Of a DNA stretch of 64,000 nucleotides, positions 29,955 to 41,290 are shown piece after piece; positions within the stretch are counted from its first letter, which is position 1, and the number at the start of each line of letters is the position of its first letter. The notes under the pieces are model-generated. The model did not search any database. It worked only from the letters and a program-made list of their open reading frames with translations, and was not told the origin of the DNA. Made by a program: the position numbers and the translations under genes. Source of the DNA: Bettongia penicillata ogilbyi (Eukaryota; Chordata; Mammalia; Diprotodontia; Potoroidae); NCBI GenBank assembly GCA_023548195.1, contig JAJHZJ010000311.1, forward strand, positions 4,549,919 through 4,613,918, in the 5' to 3' direction.

Positions 29955-30190
29955 CAAGAGGGAACTGGGTGGCACAATAGAAGGAGCACTGAGCTTGGAT
30001 TCAGGAAGATCTGAGTTCAAATCCACTTCAGTAACATCCTAGTTGTGTGACCTTTGACAAGTCACTTAACCTCTGCTTGCCTCTGCAGAAGGAAATAGCA
30101 ACGATTCCATTATCTTTGCCAAGAAAAAACCCCATGGACCATGGGGTCACAAAGAGTCAGACACAACTGAAACGACCGAACAACAACACG
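29955..30190 (+). repeat. Marsupial tRNA-derived SINE
   Basis: ACTGGGTGGCACAATAGAAG start, B-box GAGTTCAAATCC, RTE-like tail with GGGGTCACAAAGAGTCAGAC and an ACAACAACA end. The central GGAGAAGG block is shortened. Confidence 0.9.
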
Positions 30191-30279
30191 AAGGGTATAT
30201 TCTAATCAGCCAACGGATTGCTCATTTCATTTAGTTTCTATTTCATTATCATTTGGTATTATTTTCATTTATATCATAG

Positions 30280-30400
30280 AGGCAGCATAGAGGTGCTAGA
30301 CTTAGATTTAAGGAGACAGGTTCAAAGCCTGTCTCTAACACTTACACACTGTTCAACCCAAAGCAAATTATTTACCCTTTTTGCCTCAGACAGCTCTCCA
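30280..30400 (+). repeat. MIR/SINE fragment
   Basis: GAGGCAGCATAGAGGTGCTA, GGTTCAAAGCCTGTCTCTAA, and TTTACCCTTTTTGCCTCAGA. Confidence 0.7.
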
Positions 30401-30489
30401 CCACTGTAAGTTACAGATGTCATAACCTAGTTATAGGTTGTGATGTACTACATCAGGAGTTCCCATATCAATCGAATCACAGACCTGGC

Positions 30490-30680
30490 AAAATGTTATT
30501 TTATTTCATTCATATACCATAATTTATTTAGCTATTCTTCAATTTTTTTTTTAATGTGGTGGGCTTTTTTGTCCCCTCTGCTATGAATCTTTTGGTATGA
30601 AATGAGAACTTTGACCTCCTTGGGGAACATGCATTTCAGATAGAAATCTTTCTGAAATGTATTTGTTACACATATCCTAC
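30490..30680 (-). repeat. L1-clade ORF2 C-terminal fragment
   Basis: TTTCATTCATATACCATAAT, then AGCTATTCTTCAATTTTTTT and GCTATGAATCTTTTGGTATG are antisense to the L1 segment following the cysteine motif. TTTGACCTCCTTGGGGAAC continues it. Confidence 0.55.
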
Positions 30681-31020
30681 CTTCATAAACAGAATACATG
30701 ACACATAACTTACCTGTCCTTGATTCAAAAGCATTAATAGTACCCTGTGATACGATGATCTAGGATCTACTGCATGGTGACTCTGGAATGCTCTGGGGGC
30801 ATTTGTTTGATTTTTATTTTATGCCTATTTTTTATAATTTTGTTGTCACTTTTTCCTTCTGTCACTGTGCCTATTTATAGTTACTTTCCCTCTCCTCCCC
30901 CTTCTGATTTGATGCTTCTAAACTGTTGTTAGCAGTTAACCACATTTGTTCTAATTATATATAAAATAAATTTGATCCTCTGTGGGAAGGTCCAGGGGAG
31001 TGTCTCTCACAGGAGGGAAT
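30681..31020. other. No recognised feature
   Basis: AT-rich, T-run-containing sequence. I see nothing definable. Confidence 0.4.
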
Positions 31021-31024
31021 GAGT

Positions 31025-31243
31025 TTCACACAGGATAGAGAGCTAGATGTGGAATCAGAAAAACCTGAGTTCAAATCAGAAACAACCCAGCTGTGTGACC
31101 CTGGGCAAATCACTTGACCTCTGTCTGCCCCAGTTTCTTCAGCTTTAACATGGGGATAATAATAGCTCCTACCTCGTAGGCTTGTTGTGAGGATAAAAAA
31201 AAGAAAGAGAAAATTTTTGTAAAGTGTTTTACAAATCTTAAGG
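31025..31243 (+). repeat. CORE/MIR-type SINE, interrupted by hAT element
   Basis: GGATAGAGAGCTAGATGTGG, GAGTTCAAATCAG, GTGTGACCCTGGGCAAATC and CTCGTAGGCTTGTTGTGAGG, then TTTACAAATCTTAAGG. It resumes at 31407 with CCTTAAAGCATCATACAAAT. Confidence 0.85.
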
Positions 31244-31406
31244 CAGAGGTGGGGAACCTTTTATTAATTATTGTAATTCATAAGTACTAATCCTTTCATT
31301 AAGGGGATTTGTACTGTGAAGTTTGGATTCAGTCAAAGGGCTGCACTTGAGAACCTAGAGAGCCAGAACTAGCTTTGAGGCTGCAGGTTCCCCACCCCTG
31401 CCCCTG
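31244..31406. mobile_element. Short non-autonomous hAT transposon with 8-bp TSD
   Basis: Ends are CAGAGGTGGGGAACCT and AGGTTCCCCACCCCTG, followed by an extra CCCCTG, as terminal inverted repeats. TCTTAAGG (31236-31243) and CCTTAAAG (31407-31414) are 8-bp flanks with 6 of 8 matches, and the host SINE is continuous across them. At 163 bp it has no transposase and would have moved using a relative's enzyme. Confidence 0.75.
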
Positions 31407-31574
31407 CCTTAAAGCATCATACAAATGTTAGCTGGCATCATCATCAATATTCATCATCCCTATTTTGGCAGAACCTTTTTGATTCCTCCTAGCTCCCAGC
31501 TAAAATCCAGTTTGATAAGGTTTCAGCACAGCTGAGTTCAGGACAGGTACACTGTTACTACACCTTTCTGTACT

Positions 31575-31640
31575 GATGATGTTTGTAGAGTTAACGTGCT
31601 TCATGTTAATGATGATGATGATGACGACGACCCAGCCTTC
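31575..31640 (+). repeat. GAT/GAC trinucleotide repeat
   Basis: ATGATGATGATGATGACGAC: a short decayed microsatellite. Confidence 0.8.
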
Positions 31641-31919
31641 TGAAATGTCCTCCTTAAAAGGTCAGAGACATGCCCTAAATACATCTTATCACTCAGGAGT
31701 TTTTCCACTTGGCCTATTACAAATCTCCGTTGTTAGCCTTCTGTCTAGAAAGGCTTAGGTGGCTTTGGGCACGCTGGACGGCTCACAACGGCTTTCCCTT
31801 CCTCTGCTTGCCAACAACCTCATGCTCTTCTAAGTCATCACATATGCTGTTTGATGACTGAACTCCACCTTCCATCACAGAATCTTGGTGTTGGAAGGGG
31901 CGCTGCCAGATAGCTACCT

Positions 31920-32215
31920 CCTCCTCACTTGTACTTACTCTACATATCCAATCAATGGTCAAGTCTTATTATTTCTACCTTTGTATCTCTCTTAGAAGTC
32001 TTCTTCTCTACACTAATACATACTAGTAAAACCACACTAGTTCAGGCACTCTTTACTTCTCTGTTGCAAATGCCCTTAAGCTGATCTTCCTACTCCAATA
32101 CAATCCATTCTCCACTCAGTTGCCAAGTGATCTTTCTAGAGGTTTGGCAATAAAAGGTTATGATTTGACCATATCATTCTCCCACTCAGTAAACTCCAAT
32201 CAAGATTTCAGATAA
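31920..32215 (+). repeat. L2 fragment
   Basis: TCCAATCAATGGTCAAGTCT, then CTGATCTTCCTACTCC, AAGTGATCTTTCTAGAGG and TGACCATATCATTCTCCCAC: the L2 ORF2 C-terminal/3' region. Confidence 0.75.
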
Positions 32216-32319
32216 AGCTACAGTAAGATAGATGATAAAAATAAATAAGCAAGGCGATTACATTATGCTTAAAGAAACCACAGATAACAGTCAATACCAG
32301 TATTTAATATATATTCACC

Positions 32320-32947
32320 TACTAGCATAGTATCTAAATGGAGAAGTTCTGAATGCTGTGGATAAGTTCACTTACCTTAGTAGTATATTTTGTAGGAATG
32401 TACATTGACAATGAGGTTGATGTACGCATTGCCAGACCTAGCTCAATGTTTGGGAAGGCTCCAAAGAAAAGTTTGGGAGAGAAGAGGTATTAGACTGACT
32501 ATGCTTCAGAGAGCACAACTCTGATGGGTTGGCCATGTTGCTCAAATGCAGAATGTACCCTTGCCAAAAAGACTATTTTATGGAGAATTCACATGGGGCA
32601 GGCAATCACATGGTGGCCAGAAGAAGCAATACAAGGGCACCCTCAAGAACTTTGGATTTGACTGTGCAACATGGGAGACACTGGCACAGGACTGCTCAGC
32701 ATGGGTGCCCACATCAGAAAGGGTGCTGTTCTCCATGAGCAAAGCAGAACTGAGATAGCACAAAGTAAATATAGGATGCACAGATTTGGAGTATCCACCC
32801 CAAATATTCACACGGACTATCTGTGCCCAACCTGTGGTAGAGCATTCTGAGCTCGTATTGGTCTGATCAGCCACAGTCTGACACACTGAAACTTCATTTT
32901 ATCATGGTGATGTCACTTTGGTCCTCTTTGAAAATTTAAGACAACAG
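32320..32947 (+). repeat. RTE-like LINE 3' end with zinc-finger C-terminus
   Basis: Sense relic of a LINE ORF2 end. Readable blocks are FTYLSSIF, HIDNEVDVRIA, RLFYGEFTWGRQSHGGQKKQ, and a C2H2 finger (C-x2-C-x12-H-x3-H, CPTCGRAF ... RIGLISHSLTH, about 32828-32888) containing one stop. It ends GGTCCTCTTTGAAAATTTAA with a CAAC tail. The clade (RTE or a relative) is from remembered motifs. Frame breaks show it is dead. Confidence 0.75.
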
Positions 32948-32959
32948 CCCACCAACAAC

Positions 32960-34490
32960 CAACCCATTTAAATACTTAAAGGAGAAGTTAATTGACTTGT
33001 AGGAAGAAATAATAAAACTCCCTAATTCAGACTGTAATCATGGAAACCTCAACGTATCCCTTTCAGATTTAGACAAATATACCAAAAGAGAAAGTCAGAA
33101 GAAGTTAAGGACCTGAATGGAACTTTAGAAAAATTAGACATGATAGCTCTCTGGAGATTACTGAATGGGAGTAGAAAGGAATTTACAAACCTCTCATCTA
33201 TACATGGAAACCTCACAAAAATTAACCACATCAAAAATGTAAAAAAAAAAAATACTAAATACATCATTTGCTAATCACAATATAATAAAATTATATTCAA
33301 TGAAGAGTCTTTGAAGAAAGAAGTTTTAACAAATTGGAGACCAAATAACAACATTCTAAAGAACTGGTGGGTCAAAGAAACAAATTATAGAAACAATGGA
33401 AAATTTCATCCAAGAAAAATGACAATAATAAAAAATTTACCAAAACTTATGGATGCAACTAAAGCAATTCTTTAGGGATCATCTCTAAAAGTTTTTATTA
33501 ACAAAAGAGAGAAAGAACAAATCAATGAATTGGTCACACAACTTTAAAAAATACCTTGAAAAACAACAAATTTTTAAAAACCCTCCCAAATAAGGGCCAA
33601 AATAGAAATTCTGAAAATTAAAGAAAATATTAATAAAATTGAAATCAAAATTTAATTAATAATTATGAATAGGATTTGGTTTTTGAAAAAACTAACAAGT
33701 TAGAAAAATAGCTAATCTGATTCCTAAAAACAAAGAGGAAGAACAAACTGTTCACACTGAAAATGAAAAAGGAGAATTCACAAAAATTGAAGAATATATA
33801 AAGGAAATTTTCAGAAACTACTTTGTCTAATGTCCTAACAAAACTTACAACATAGAAAAAACAGATGAACTTTAATATAACTACTAAGTATCCAGATTAA
33901 TAACAGAAGAAATAGACTATTTAAAAGCCCAATATCAGAAAAAAAAAGAATTGAAAGAGTCATAAAGAATCATAAATGAATTCCCAAAGGAAAAAACCTC
34001 CACAATTAGATGGATTTAGAAGCAAATTCTGTCAGTCAAATTAATTCCAAGATCATACAAACTGTAATAACAGGAAAAGAAGATGTTCTTCCAATCTCCA
34101 ATCTCCTACAAATATGTTCTTGATGCCTAAACAAATGAGATAAAATCAAGAAAAAGAACTACAGTCCAATATCCTTAATTAATAACAATACAAATATTCT
34201 AAATACAATTTTAACAAATAGGCTACAAAACATACTAGAAAGATTATATACTATGACCAAGTCAAGTGTATATCAGAAATTCAGGAGTGGTTCAAAATAT
34301 GGATGACTACAAATATAAATTACATTAATAATATAAATAACAAAAAAATGTAATTATATCAATAAATTATGAAAAAGTTGTTTGGTTTTTTTTTTACAGA
34401 ACACTCACTTCTGTGAAAAACTCTAGAAAGCATTGGAATAGACAGACTATTCCTTTATGTAACAAATGATATCTATTATAAAACCAAGAG
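32960..34490 (+). repeat. Old L1, ORF2 relic, part 1
   Basis: Worn L1 ORF2: endonuclease-end and linker (INKREKEQINELVTQL, KIEILKIKENINKIEIK), then the reverse-transcriptase start SPISLINNNTNILNTILTNRL-like block near 34165-34225. Stops and frameshifts throughout. It continues at 34935-35783 and 36024-36790. Confidence 0.75.
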
Positions 34491-34499
34491 CAAACATTA

Positions 34500-34590
34500 T
34501 ATGATTGTAAGCTCCTTGTATTCCTTGTGCTTAGCACTGTGTCTGGTACACAGTAGGTGCTTAATAATTGTTTGTTGATTGATTGATATG
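34500..34590 (+). repeat. L2 3'-end-type insert in L1
   Basis: GATTGTAAGCTCCTTGTATT, TTAGCACTGTGTCTGGTAC and TTGTTTGTTGATTGATTGAT: an L2-like terminus within the old L1. Confidence 0.75.
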
Positions 34591-34676
34591 TTATGGAGAA
34601 AAGTGAAAGACCAGGGGTAAAGTAAGATTTCCCATTATGATTACGACCTACTTACTACTTAGTGTAATAAAATATA

Positions 34677-34931
34677 GGACAGCCAGGTGGCGCAGTGGAT
34701 AGAGTGCCAGGCCTGAAGTCAGAAAGGCTCATCTTCAGGACTTCTGATCTGCCTAAGAGAATTACTAGCTGAGTGATCCTGGGCAAGTTATGTAACCCTG
34801 TTTACCTCAGTTTCCTCATCTGTAAAAAGGAGCTGGAGAAGGAAATGGCAAACCATTCCAGTATCTTTGCCAAGAAAACCCCACATTGGGTCACAAAGAG
34901 TCAGGCACAACTGAACAAAGACTGAGCAACC
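34677..34931 (+). repeat. Marsupial tRNA-derived SINE nested in L1
   Basis: GGACAGCCAGGTGGCGCAGT start to the RTE-like end GGGTCACAAAGAGTCAGGC. Full-length but with a worn B box. Confidence 0.92.
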
Positions 34932-34934
34932 TGA

Positions 34935-35783
34935 ACCTTTAATGTGGTACCAGAAATGTTTTCTCTAGATAAGAAAGAGAAATTGAGGGAATAAGCATAT
35001 TAAAAAAAAGAAACAAAGTTACAACATTTGTCAGATAACACCATTTAACAATAATCTAGAATTCTAGAACAGAGGTCAAGAATCTCGAGGGTAATTTTTT
35101 TTAAGTGGGAAGGAAGGCAGTCTATCAGAAGCAGATAAAAAACTGTACTATAAAGCAACAATTATTAAAATAATTTGGTATTGGTTAAAAAATAGAGAGG
35201 CCAATCAATGAAACAGATTAAGAACATGAAACATATAGAACCAAACAAGAACACTATTGCAGTGTTCGATTAATCCAAAGACCTCAGTTACAAGGATAAA
35301 AATTCATTATTTGACAAAAACTGCTGGGAAAACTGGATAGTAATATAGAAGAAATTAGATGTATACTGATACTTCCTACCTTATATAAAAATAAACTCTA
35401 CATGGATACCTGACCTAGGAATATAAGATCACATAAACAAATTAGAGAAAACTGTAAAAATATCAGATCTGTTGAAAGGAAAAAAGTTCATGGTCAAATA
35501 AAAGCTAGAGAGGGTTACATAAGATAAAATGAATGGCTTTGATTACATAAATTTAAGAGGTTTTGCACAATCTAGAGCAGTTAAATGAAAAAGTGAAAAA
35601 ATCTTTTGTAGTGGGTCTCTCTGTTACGTCCAAGATATATGAAGAACTGATTCAAATTTATAAGACTAAGAGCCATTCCCCAATTGATTAATAGCCAAGG
35701 GATATGACTAATTTTTAAAGGAAGAAATTCAATCTATTAACAACCATATAAAAATATGTTCTAATTAATAATTAAGAAAACGC
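34935..35783 (+). repeat. Old L1, ORF2 relic, part 2
   Basis: Sense L1 downstream of the RT: ACTATAAAGCAACAATTATT, TTTGGTATTGGTTAAAAAAT, AAACTGGATAGTAATATAGA and AAGAGCCATTCCCCAATTGA. Degenerate. Confidence 0.75.
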
Positions 35784-35794
35784 AAATTATAGCA

Positions 35795-36023
35795 GTGGCA
35801 CAGTAGAAAGTTCCTGGAGTCAGGAGGACTTGAATTACAGTTCTGATCTCAGACACTTGAGTAGCTTGTGTGACCCTGGATAAATCACTCAACCCTTTTT
35901 GCCTCCATTTACTCATCTGTGAAATTGAGCTGGTAAAGGAAATGGCAAACTGTCCCAGTATTTTTCCCAAATGGGGTCACAAGGTGTTGGCTACAACTGA
36001 AAACAACTGAGCAGCATCAACAA
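35795..36023 (+). repeat. Marsupial tRNA-derived SINE nested in L1 with TSD
   Basis: AAATTATAGCA (35784-35794) and AAATTACAGCA (36024-36034) form an 11-bp TSD with one mismatch around a full SINE. Confidence 0.9.
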
Positions 36024-36790
36024 AAATTACAGCAACTCTGAGGCTGCACATCATACCCACAAAATTGACAAAGATGTCAAAAGAGGAAAATGACCGATGC
36101 TGGAAGGGCTGAAAAACAAAAACAGATCTATTAATGTACTGTTGGTGGAACTGAGAATTAGGGGAGCCACAATGAAAAGCAATTTGAGACTTTGCCCAAA
36201 AAGTTTCCATCCACCCTTTGACCCTGCTGTACTACTAAGAGGCCTATTTTTCCAAACAGATGAAAAAATAAAGAGGAACATGATCTATTTGTACAAAAAT
36301 ATTTCTAGCAGCTTTTTTTATAGTAGCCAAAAAATGGAAACTAAGGGGTGATCGATCACCTTTTGGGGATTAGGAATTGGGGAATAAATAAATTATGGTA
36401 TAGGGATTTAATGGATGAAATGAACAGTTTCAGAGGAAATTGGGAAGAACTCTATGCACTAATACAGAATAAAGTGAGTAGAACTAGAACAATATCTACA
36501 ATGGCAACAATATTATAAAGAAAAACAACTTGGAAAGACCTTAGAACTGTGATCGGTGAATTGATAAGACATGATTCCAGAGAAAGGAAGAAGAAATACA
36601 CTGCTTACCTTCTGCCAGAAAGATGAGAGACTTAAAATGCAGAATGAAAAATGGTGAATGTGGGAATTTTTTTCTTGCTGTTCTATGCACATTTGTTATG
36701 AGGATTTTCTTTTCCTATTTCTTTTCTTAAATTGTTCCATTTGGTGACTGAAAGAGAAAGGGAATAAATATTTATAAAAAACAGTTTTAA
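36024..36790 (+). repeat. Old L1, ORF2 C-terminus and 3'UTR, part 3
   Basis: GACCGATGCTGGAAGGGCTG, TACTGTTGGTGGAACTGAGA, CACCCTTTGACCCTGCTGTA and AATATTTCTAGCAGC: the L1 C-terminal order, then a 3'UTR ending GGGAATAAATATTTATAAAA. Confidence 0.8.
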
Positions 36791-37438
36791 GAAATAATTA
36801 TATATGTATTTATATGTATGCTATCTACGTATCTAATATGTATATTAGTGTCTACCTTTCCAGATCTTCTCCAAGATGGACTATTTTCATCTTTTATCAT
36901 CTTTTCTAGTTCTCAGGGTAAAAAGTGAAACCTCAGAATTATTTTCAATTCTAATTTCATTTTTTATCTCTTGCTTCATTTCTTCTAGACATTTCTAGAC
37001 TCCTAATGATCAAGACATTTATTTTTTTCTCCGATGTTCTGCTTGTACTTTTTATAGAGTTACTCTTTTTGTCTAGGATTAACTCTTGAAGTTTTTTCAT
37101 CTTAATCAATGCTTTTATGCATGTTTTCCAGTCCTAGATGACTTCAGATCATTTTTAAGAGGGTTTACTGTTGTGCTTGTTGGAAGCCCTCTCTCAGTTT
37201 CCATTTCTGGTTACTCATTTGTTCTCGTTTCCCTATGACCTTCAAGTTACCACTCAACTAGTTCAGAATGAGTTTAATTGTTCACCATCTCCACAAGGTG
37301 GCTGGTGTTGTGAAACGGTCAAGGACAGCGGCTCTTGGTCTTGTTCGTCTGATGGCTCCTCTGGGTTAGGGGAAGCATGGCAGGTAGTGGAGGGGCAAGA
37401 GTTTGCTGCAGAAGAAAGTGATGGTTGATTGCTGTGCT
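36791..37438. other. No recognised feature
   Basis: AT-rich and T-rich sequence, possibly an antisense LINE 5' part. Not assignable. Confidence 0.35.
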
Positions 37439-37439
37439 A

Positions 37440-37592
37440 CTGTGAGTCTTCTCTGACTAACTTCTCCACTACACCCCCAGGAAGCTTGTTATTGGGATAA
37501 TGTCATTATCCTTTAAGATCTCATCAGACTCCAATTCATACCTACCTTCAGACATTCCAATAAAAGGGTGGAGGCCAAGAAGACCGAACTTC
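37440..37592 (+). repeat. L2-like LINE 3' region, part 1
   Basis: CTTCTCCACTACACCCCCAG and TACCTACCTTCAGACATTCC align with 21760-21900. HAL1 copy 2 interrupts it and it resumes at 40383. Confidence 0.8.
37577..37592. repeat. HAL1 copy 2 TSD, left (imperfect)
   Basis: AAGAAGACCGAACTTC resembles AAGAAGGCCAAAATTC at 40367-40382 (13 of 16 positions). Confidence 0.65.
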
Positions 37593-38271
37593 AAGGGGTG
37601 GGATCAAGATGGTGGAGTAGAAGCATGGACCTGCTCTAGTTCTACCCCCGTAACCTATAAAATATCTATAAAAATTACTCTAAACAATTTCTAGAGCAGC
37701 AAAAGTCACAAAACAACAGAGTGAAAGAGATGTCCAGCCCAAGATGGCCTGGAAGGCCAACAGGAAAGGTTTATCACACTGGGCTAGGAGTGGAGCACAG
37801 CCCAGTGTGGGCCCAGCAGTGTGGCGGGGACAGGAACTGGAGTGGGCTTCAGGGCATGGAGTCATAGGTAGCAGCTGTGGTTCCCAGATTTATCAACTCA
37901 CAGACTCCAAAGACATCTTCAAAAGTCAGTAAGAAAGCTCTTTCACCTGGGTGAGAGGGGAATGCCAAGTGGCAGACACTGCAGCAGCAGCATCCATTTT
38001 TGGAACCCTCTGCCTAAAGACCCTGGAGGAATCAAACAACTGATCTGGATCTCAGCCCTGAGTGGCGGTCTTGGGGTGAGGAAGCACACTGGTTTGGTGG
38101 AGCTGGTAGTGACTGTGGAGAGGGAACCTACTCCCAGATCCTGGGTAGATAAGAATGCTTGTGGTTGCTCATAGAACAGAGAAACTGTTGGAGAAACTGA
38201 GAACTTATAGGTCCCTAGAGTATACCCTCTACTTGACAAAGTACTGAAAAGTCAAGTAACTGACTGGGAAA

Positions 38272-39385
38272 ATGCCCAAAAAAGGGAAAAAAAATAAGAC
38301 TACAGGTTACTCGCTTGGTGAAAAGGTATTTTCTTCTTCTTCCAGGAGGAAGAACAAAGCATACCATCAGAGGAAGACATTAGAGTCAAGGCTTCGACAT
38401 CGAAAATTTCCAAAAAAAATATGCAAAGGGTCTCAGGCCATGGAAGAGCTCAAAAAAGATTTTGAAAATCAAGTAAGAGAGGTGGAGGAAAAATTGGGAA
38501 GAGAAATGAGAGTGATATAAGAAAAATCATGAAAAGCAAGTCAACAGCTTGAAGACCCCCCAAAAATGCTGAAGAAAATAACACCTTTAAAAATAGACTA
38601 ACCCAAATGGCAAAAGAGATCCAAAAAGCCAATGAGGAGAAGAATGCTTTAAAAAGCAGAATTAGCCAAATGGAAAAGGAGGGTCCAAAGATGACTGAAG
38701 AAAATAGTTCTTTAATAAAATAAAATAAAATAGTTATTTAAAAATAGAATGCAGAACACAGTCATAATGACTATGAAAAGCCAAGAAATTGCAAAACAAA
38801 ACCAAAAGAATGAAAAAAATAGAAGATAATGTGAAATATCTCACTGGAAAAACAACTGACATGGAAAATAGATCTAGGAGGATAATTTAAAAATTATGGG
38901 ACTACCTAAAGCCATGATCAAAGAAAGAGCCTAGACATCATTTTTCATGAAATTATCAAGGAAAACTGCCCTGACATTCTAGAACTAGAGGGCAAAATAA
39001 ATATTGAAAGAATCCACCGATCACCTTCTGAAAGAGATCTAAAAAGAAAACTTCTAGGAATGTTGTAGCCAAATTCCAGAGTTTCCAGATCAAGGAGAAA
39101 ATATTGCAAGAATCCAGAAAGAAACAATTTGAGTATTGTGGAAATACAATCAGGATAACACAAGCTCTACATTAAGGAATCAAAGGGCTTGGAATATGAT
39201 ATTCCAGAAGTCAAAGGAACTAGGATTAAGACCAAGAATCACCTATCCAGCAAAACTGAGTATAATACTTCAGGGGAAAAAAATGGTCATTCAATAAAAT
39301 AGAGAACTTTCAGGCATTCTTGATGAAAAGACCAGACCTGAATAGAAAATCTGACTTTCAAACACAAGAATCAAGGGAAGCATGA
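38272..39385 (+). pseudogene. HAL1 copy 2 ORF1 pseudogene
   Basis: Starts MPKKGKKNKTT. The coiled-coil part contains QAMEELKKDFENQVREVEEK. Frameshifts begin near 38400, an early stop lies at 38518-38520, and an AAAATAAAATAAA insertion lies around 38715. Later blocks (SRRIIN-like, ERIHRSPSERD, RNNLSIVEIQSG-like) can be followed to the family stop TGA at 39383-39385. Not translatable as one protein. Confidence 0.85.
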
Positions 39386-39799
39386 AAAGGTAAACAGGAA
39401 AGAGAAATCACAAGAGACTTACTAAAGTTGAACTGTTTGCATTCTTACATGGAAAGATAATATTTGCAACTCTTGAAACTCTTCTCAGTATTTGGATAGT
39501 TGGAGGGATTATACACACGCACACACACACATACACATATACACACACAGAGGGCACAGGGTAAGTTGAATAAGAAGGAATGATATCTAAAAAAGTAAAA
39601 TTAAGGGGTGAGAGAGGAATATATTGGGAGGAGAAAAGGAGAAATTGAAAGGGGCAAATTTTCTCTCATAAAAGAGTCAAGAAAAAGTTTTTTCAATGGA
39701 GAGGTGAGAGGGAAAAAGTGAAGCTCACTCTCATTGCATTTGGGTTAAGGAGGGAATAACATGTACACTCAATTTGGTATGAGAATCTATTTTATACTA

Positions 39800-39880
39800 C
39801 AGGTAAGTAGAGGAGAAGGGGATAAGTGGGGTATGGGGGGGGATGATAGAAGGGAGAGCAAATGGGAGGAGGGAGTAGTT
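39800..39880 (+). promoter_or_regulatory. G-rich purine tract in HAL1 copy 2 3'UTR
   Basis: AGGGGATAAGTGGGGTATGG, then a run of eight G and AGGAGGGAG: the counterpart of 8586-8695. Confidence 0.6.
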
Positions 39881-40382
39881 AGAAGGAAATATTTTGGGGG
39901 ATGGACAAGATCAAAAGATAGACTAGAATAACAGGGGGGTAGGATAGGATAGAGGAAAATATAGTTAATCTTTTACAACATGACTATTATGAAAGTCTTC
40001 TGCATAACTATACATATATAGCCTATATTGAATTGCTTGCCTTCTCAAAGAGGATGGGTAGGGAGGGAAGAAGGGAGAGAAGTTGGAACTCAAAGTTTTA
40101 GGAATGAATGTTGAGAATTGTGTTTGCATGCAACTGGGAAATAAGAAATACAAATAATGAGGTACATTCCTATAGGAAAAGAGAGAAGATGGAGATAAGG
40201 GAAGGCAGGGGTATGATAGAAGGGAGGGCAGATTGGGAGAAGGGGTATTCAGAATGCACAGTATCTTGGGGTGGGGAGAGGTGAGAGATAGAGAGAAAAT
40301 TTGCAACTCAAAATCTTGTGGAAATGAATGTTGAAAACTAAAACTAAATAAATAAATTTTTAAAAAAAGAAGGCCAAAATTC

Positions 40383-40625
40383 CATTTAAGGGGAGAGTGC
40401 AGCTCAGACATTTAATTTCTCACTTGGCTTCATTACTTTGGGATTTCTCTGACTGGTTTCACAATTTCTCTGTGTCAGATACTTCCCGCTACCTCCTGGG
40501 CTTTTCAGTCTCTTTTGTATTTTGTTTTCCTCCATTTGATTATGAACTCCTTGGAGGCTGAGACTGTCCTTTTTTCATATAGAGTGACTGGCACACAGTA
40601 GGTGCTTAACAAATGTCTATTGACT
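40383..40625 (+). repeat. L2-like LINE 3' region, part 2
   Basis: CATTTAAGGGGAGAGTGCAG, CTTTTGTATTTTGTTTTCC, GATTATGAACTCCTTGGAGG and GGCACACAGTAGGTGC complete the repeat interrupted at 37592. Confidence 0.85.
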
Positions 40626-40629
40626 ACTG

Positions 40630-40920
40630 GGCTTTAGTCTTCCCTATGATGTCTTATCTGCACTGAGTCCATGGTAGGAGCATAAATTAGAGTAGGCACC
40701 CCCCCACAGTCATCTCCAGATTTGGGCGGGGGTGGGGGCAGTAGGGTTGGGGAAGGGCCTGGAAGGAAGCAGCTTCCCTCCTGGAGGGGTCTGAGTGTCA
40801 GGGACAGGAAAGGAGCTGTTTCTTTTTCTGGATATTCTGTAATTATACCTTTCTTAAAATGTTGAAGAATTTTGTCAAGAATCCAAATCAATCTCACTGG
40901 GCTAGAATCTGAAGATTGCA
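40630..40920. other. No recognised feature
   Basis: GC-richer, with C and G runs near 40700-40740. No repeat or gene call. Confidence 0.35.
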
Positions 40921-40921
40921 T

Positions 40922-40990
40922 TCACACACACACACGCATACCCGCACACATACATACGCACACATATACACATAAATATATATGTATATG
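40922..40990 (+). repeat. CA/TA microsatellite
   Basis: Interrupted ACACACAC and ATATATGTATATG tract. Confidence 0.9.
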
Positions 40991-41049
40991 TATGCATTAT
41001 ATAAAATCAAGATAGCATTTACCTGAAATGATAATTAATCTACATATCT

Positions 41050-41290
41050 ATTCATTTATTTCACAATTTAAGATCTACAAAGCACTTTACATACATTATT
41101 CATCTGAGTTTCACAACTACCCTGTGAAATAGGTTCTATTTTATCTCCATTTGAGAGATGACAAATAAGGCTGAGAGAGATTAAGCAACTTCCTTAGGGT
41201 CCTATAGCTAACAGGTATGTATATGAGGAAGGATTTGAACTCAGGTCTTTCTGATTAAGTCCAGTTCTCTATTCACTACACCAATTAGTC
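41050..41290 (-). repeat. MIR-type SINE, antisense
   Basis: TACAAAGCACTTTACATACA, CCCTGTGAAATAGGTTC, AGGATTTGAACTCAGGTC and TCACTACACCAATTAG. Confidence 0.85.

Larger units (their letters stand above)
37593..40366 (+). mobile_element. Full-length HAL1 retrotransposon, copy 2 (decayed)
   Basis: A ~2.77-kb sense element. Its 5'UTR (37593-38271) begins near CAAGATGG (37605-37612), then come an ORF1 pseudogene (38272-39385), a 3'UTR with CA tract and G-rich purine tract, and an AAATAAATAAATTTTT tail. Its 5'UTR resembles that of copy 3, not copy 1. No ORF2. The worn TSD and several frame lesions show an older insertion. Confidence 0.88.

Noticed and set aside
32529..32738. Two overlapping short plus-strand frames
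   Set aside because: They are two frames of one RTE-like LINE relic broken by a frameshift, not separate genes.
39965..40411. 148-residue minus-strand frame
   Set aside because: It is the antisense of the HAL1 copy 2 3'UTR. Similar shadows occur at 63076-63480 and 62957-63256 for copy 3.
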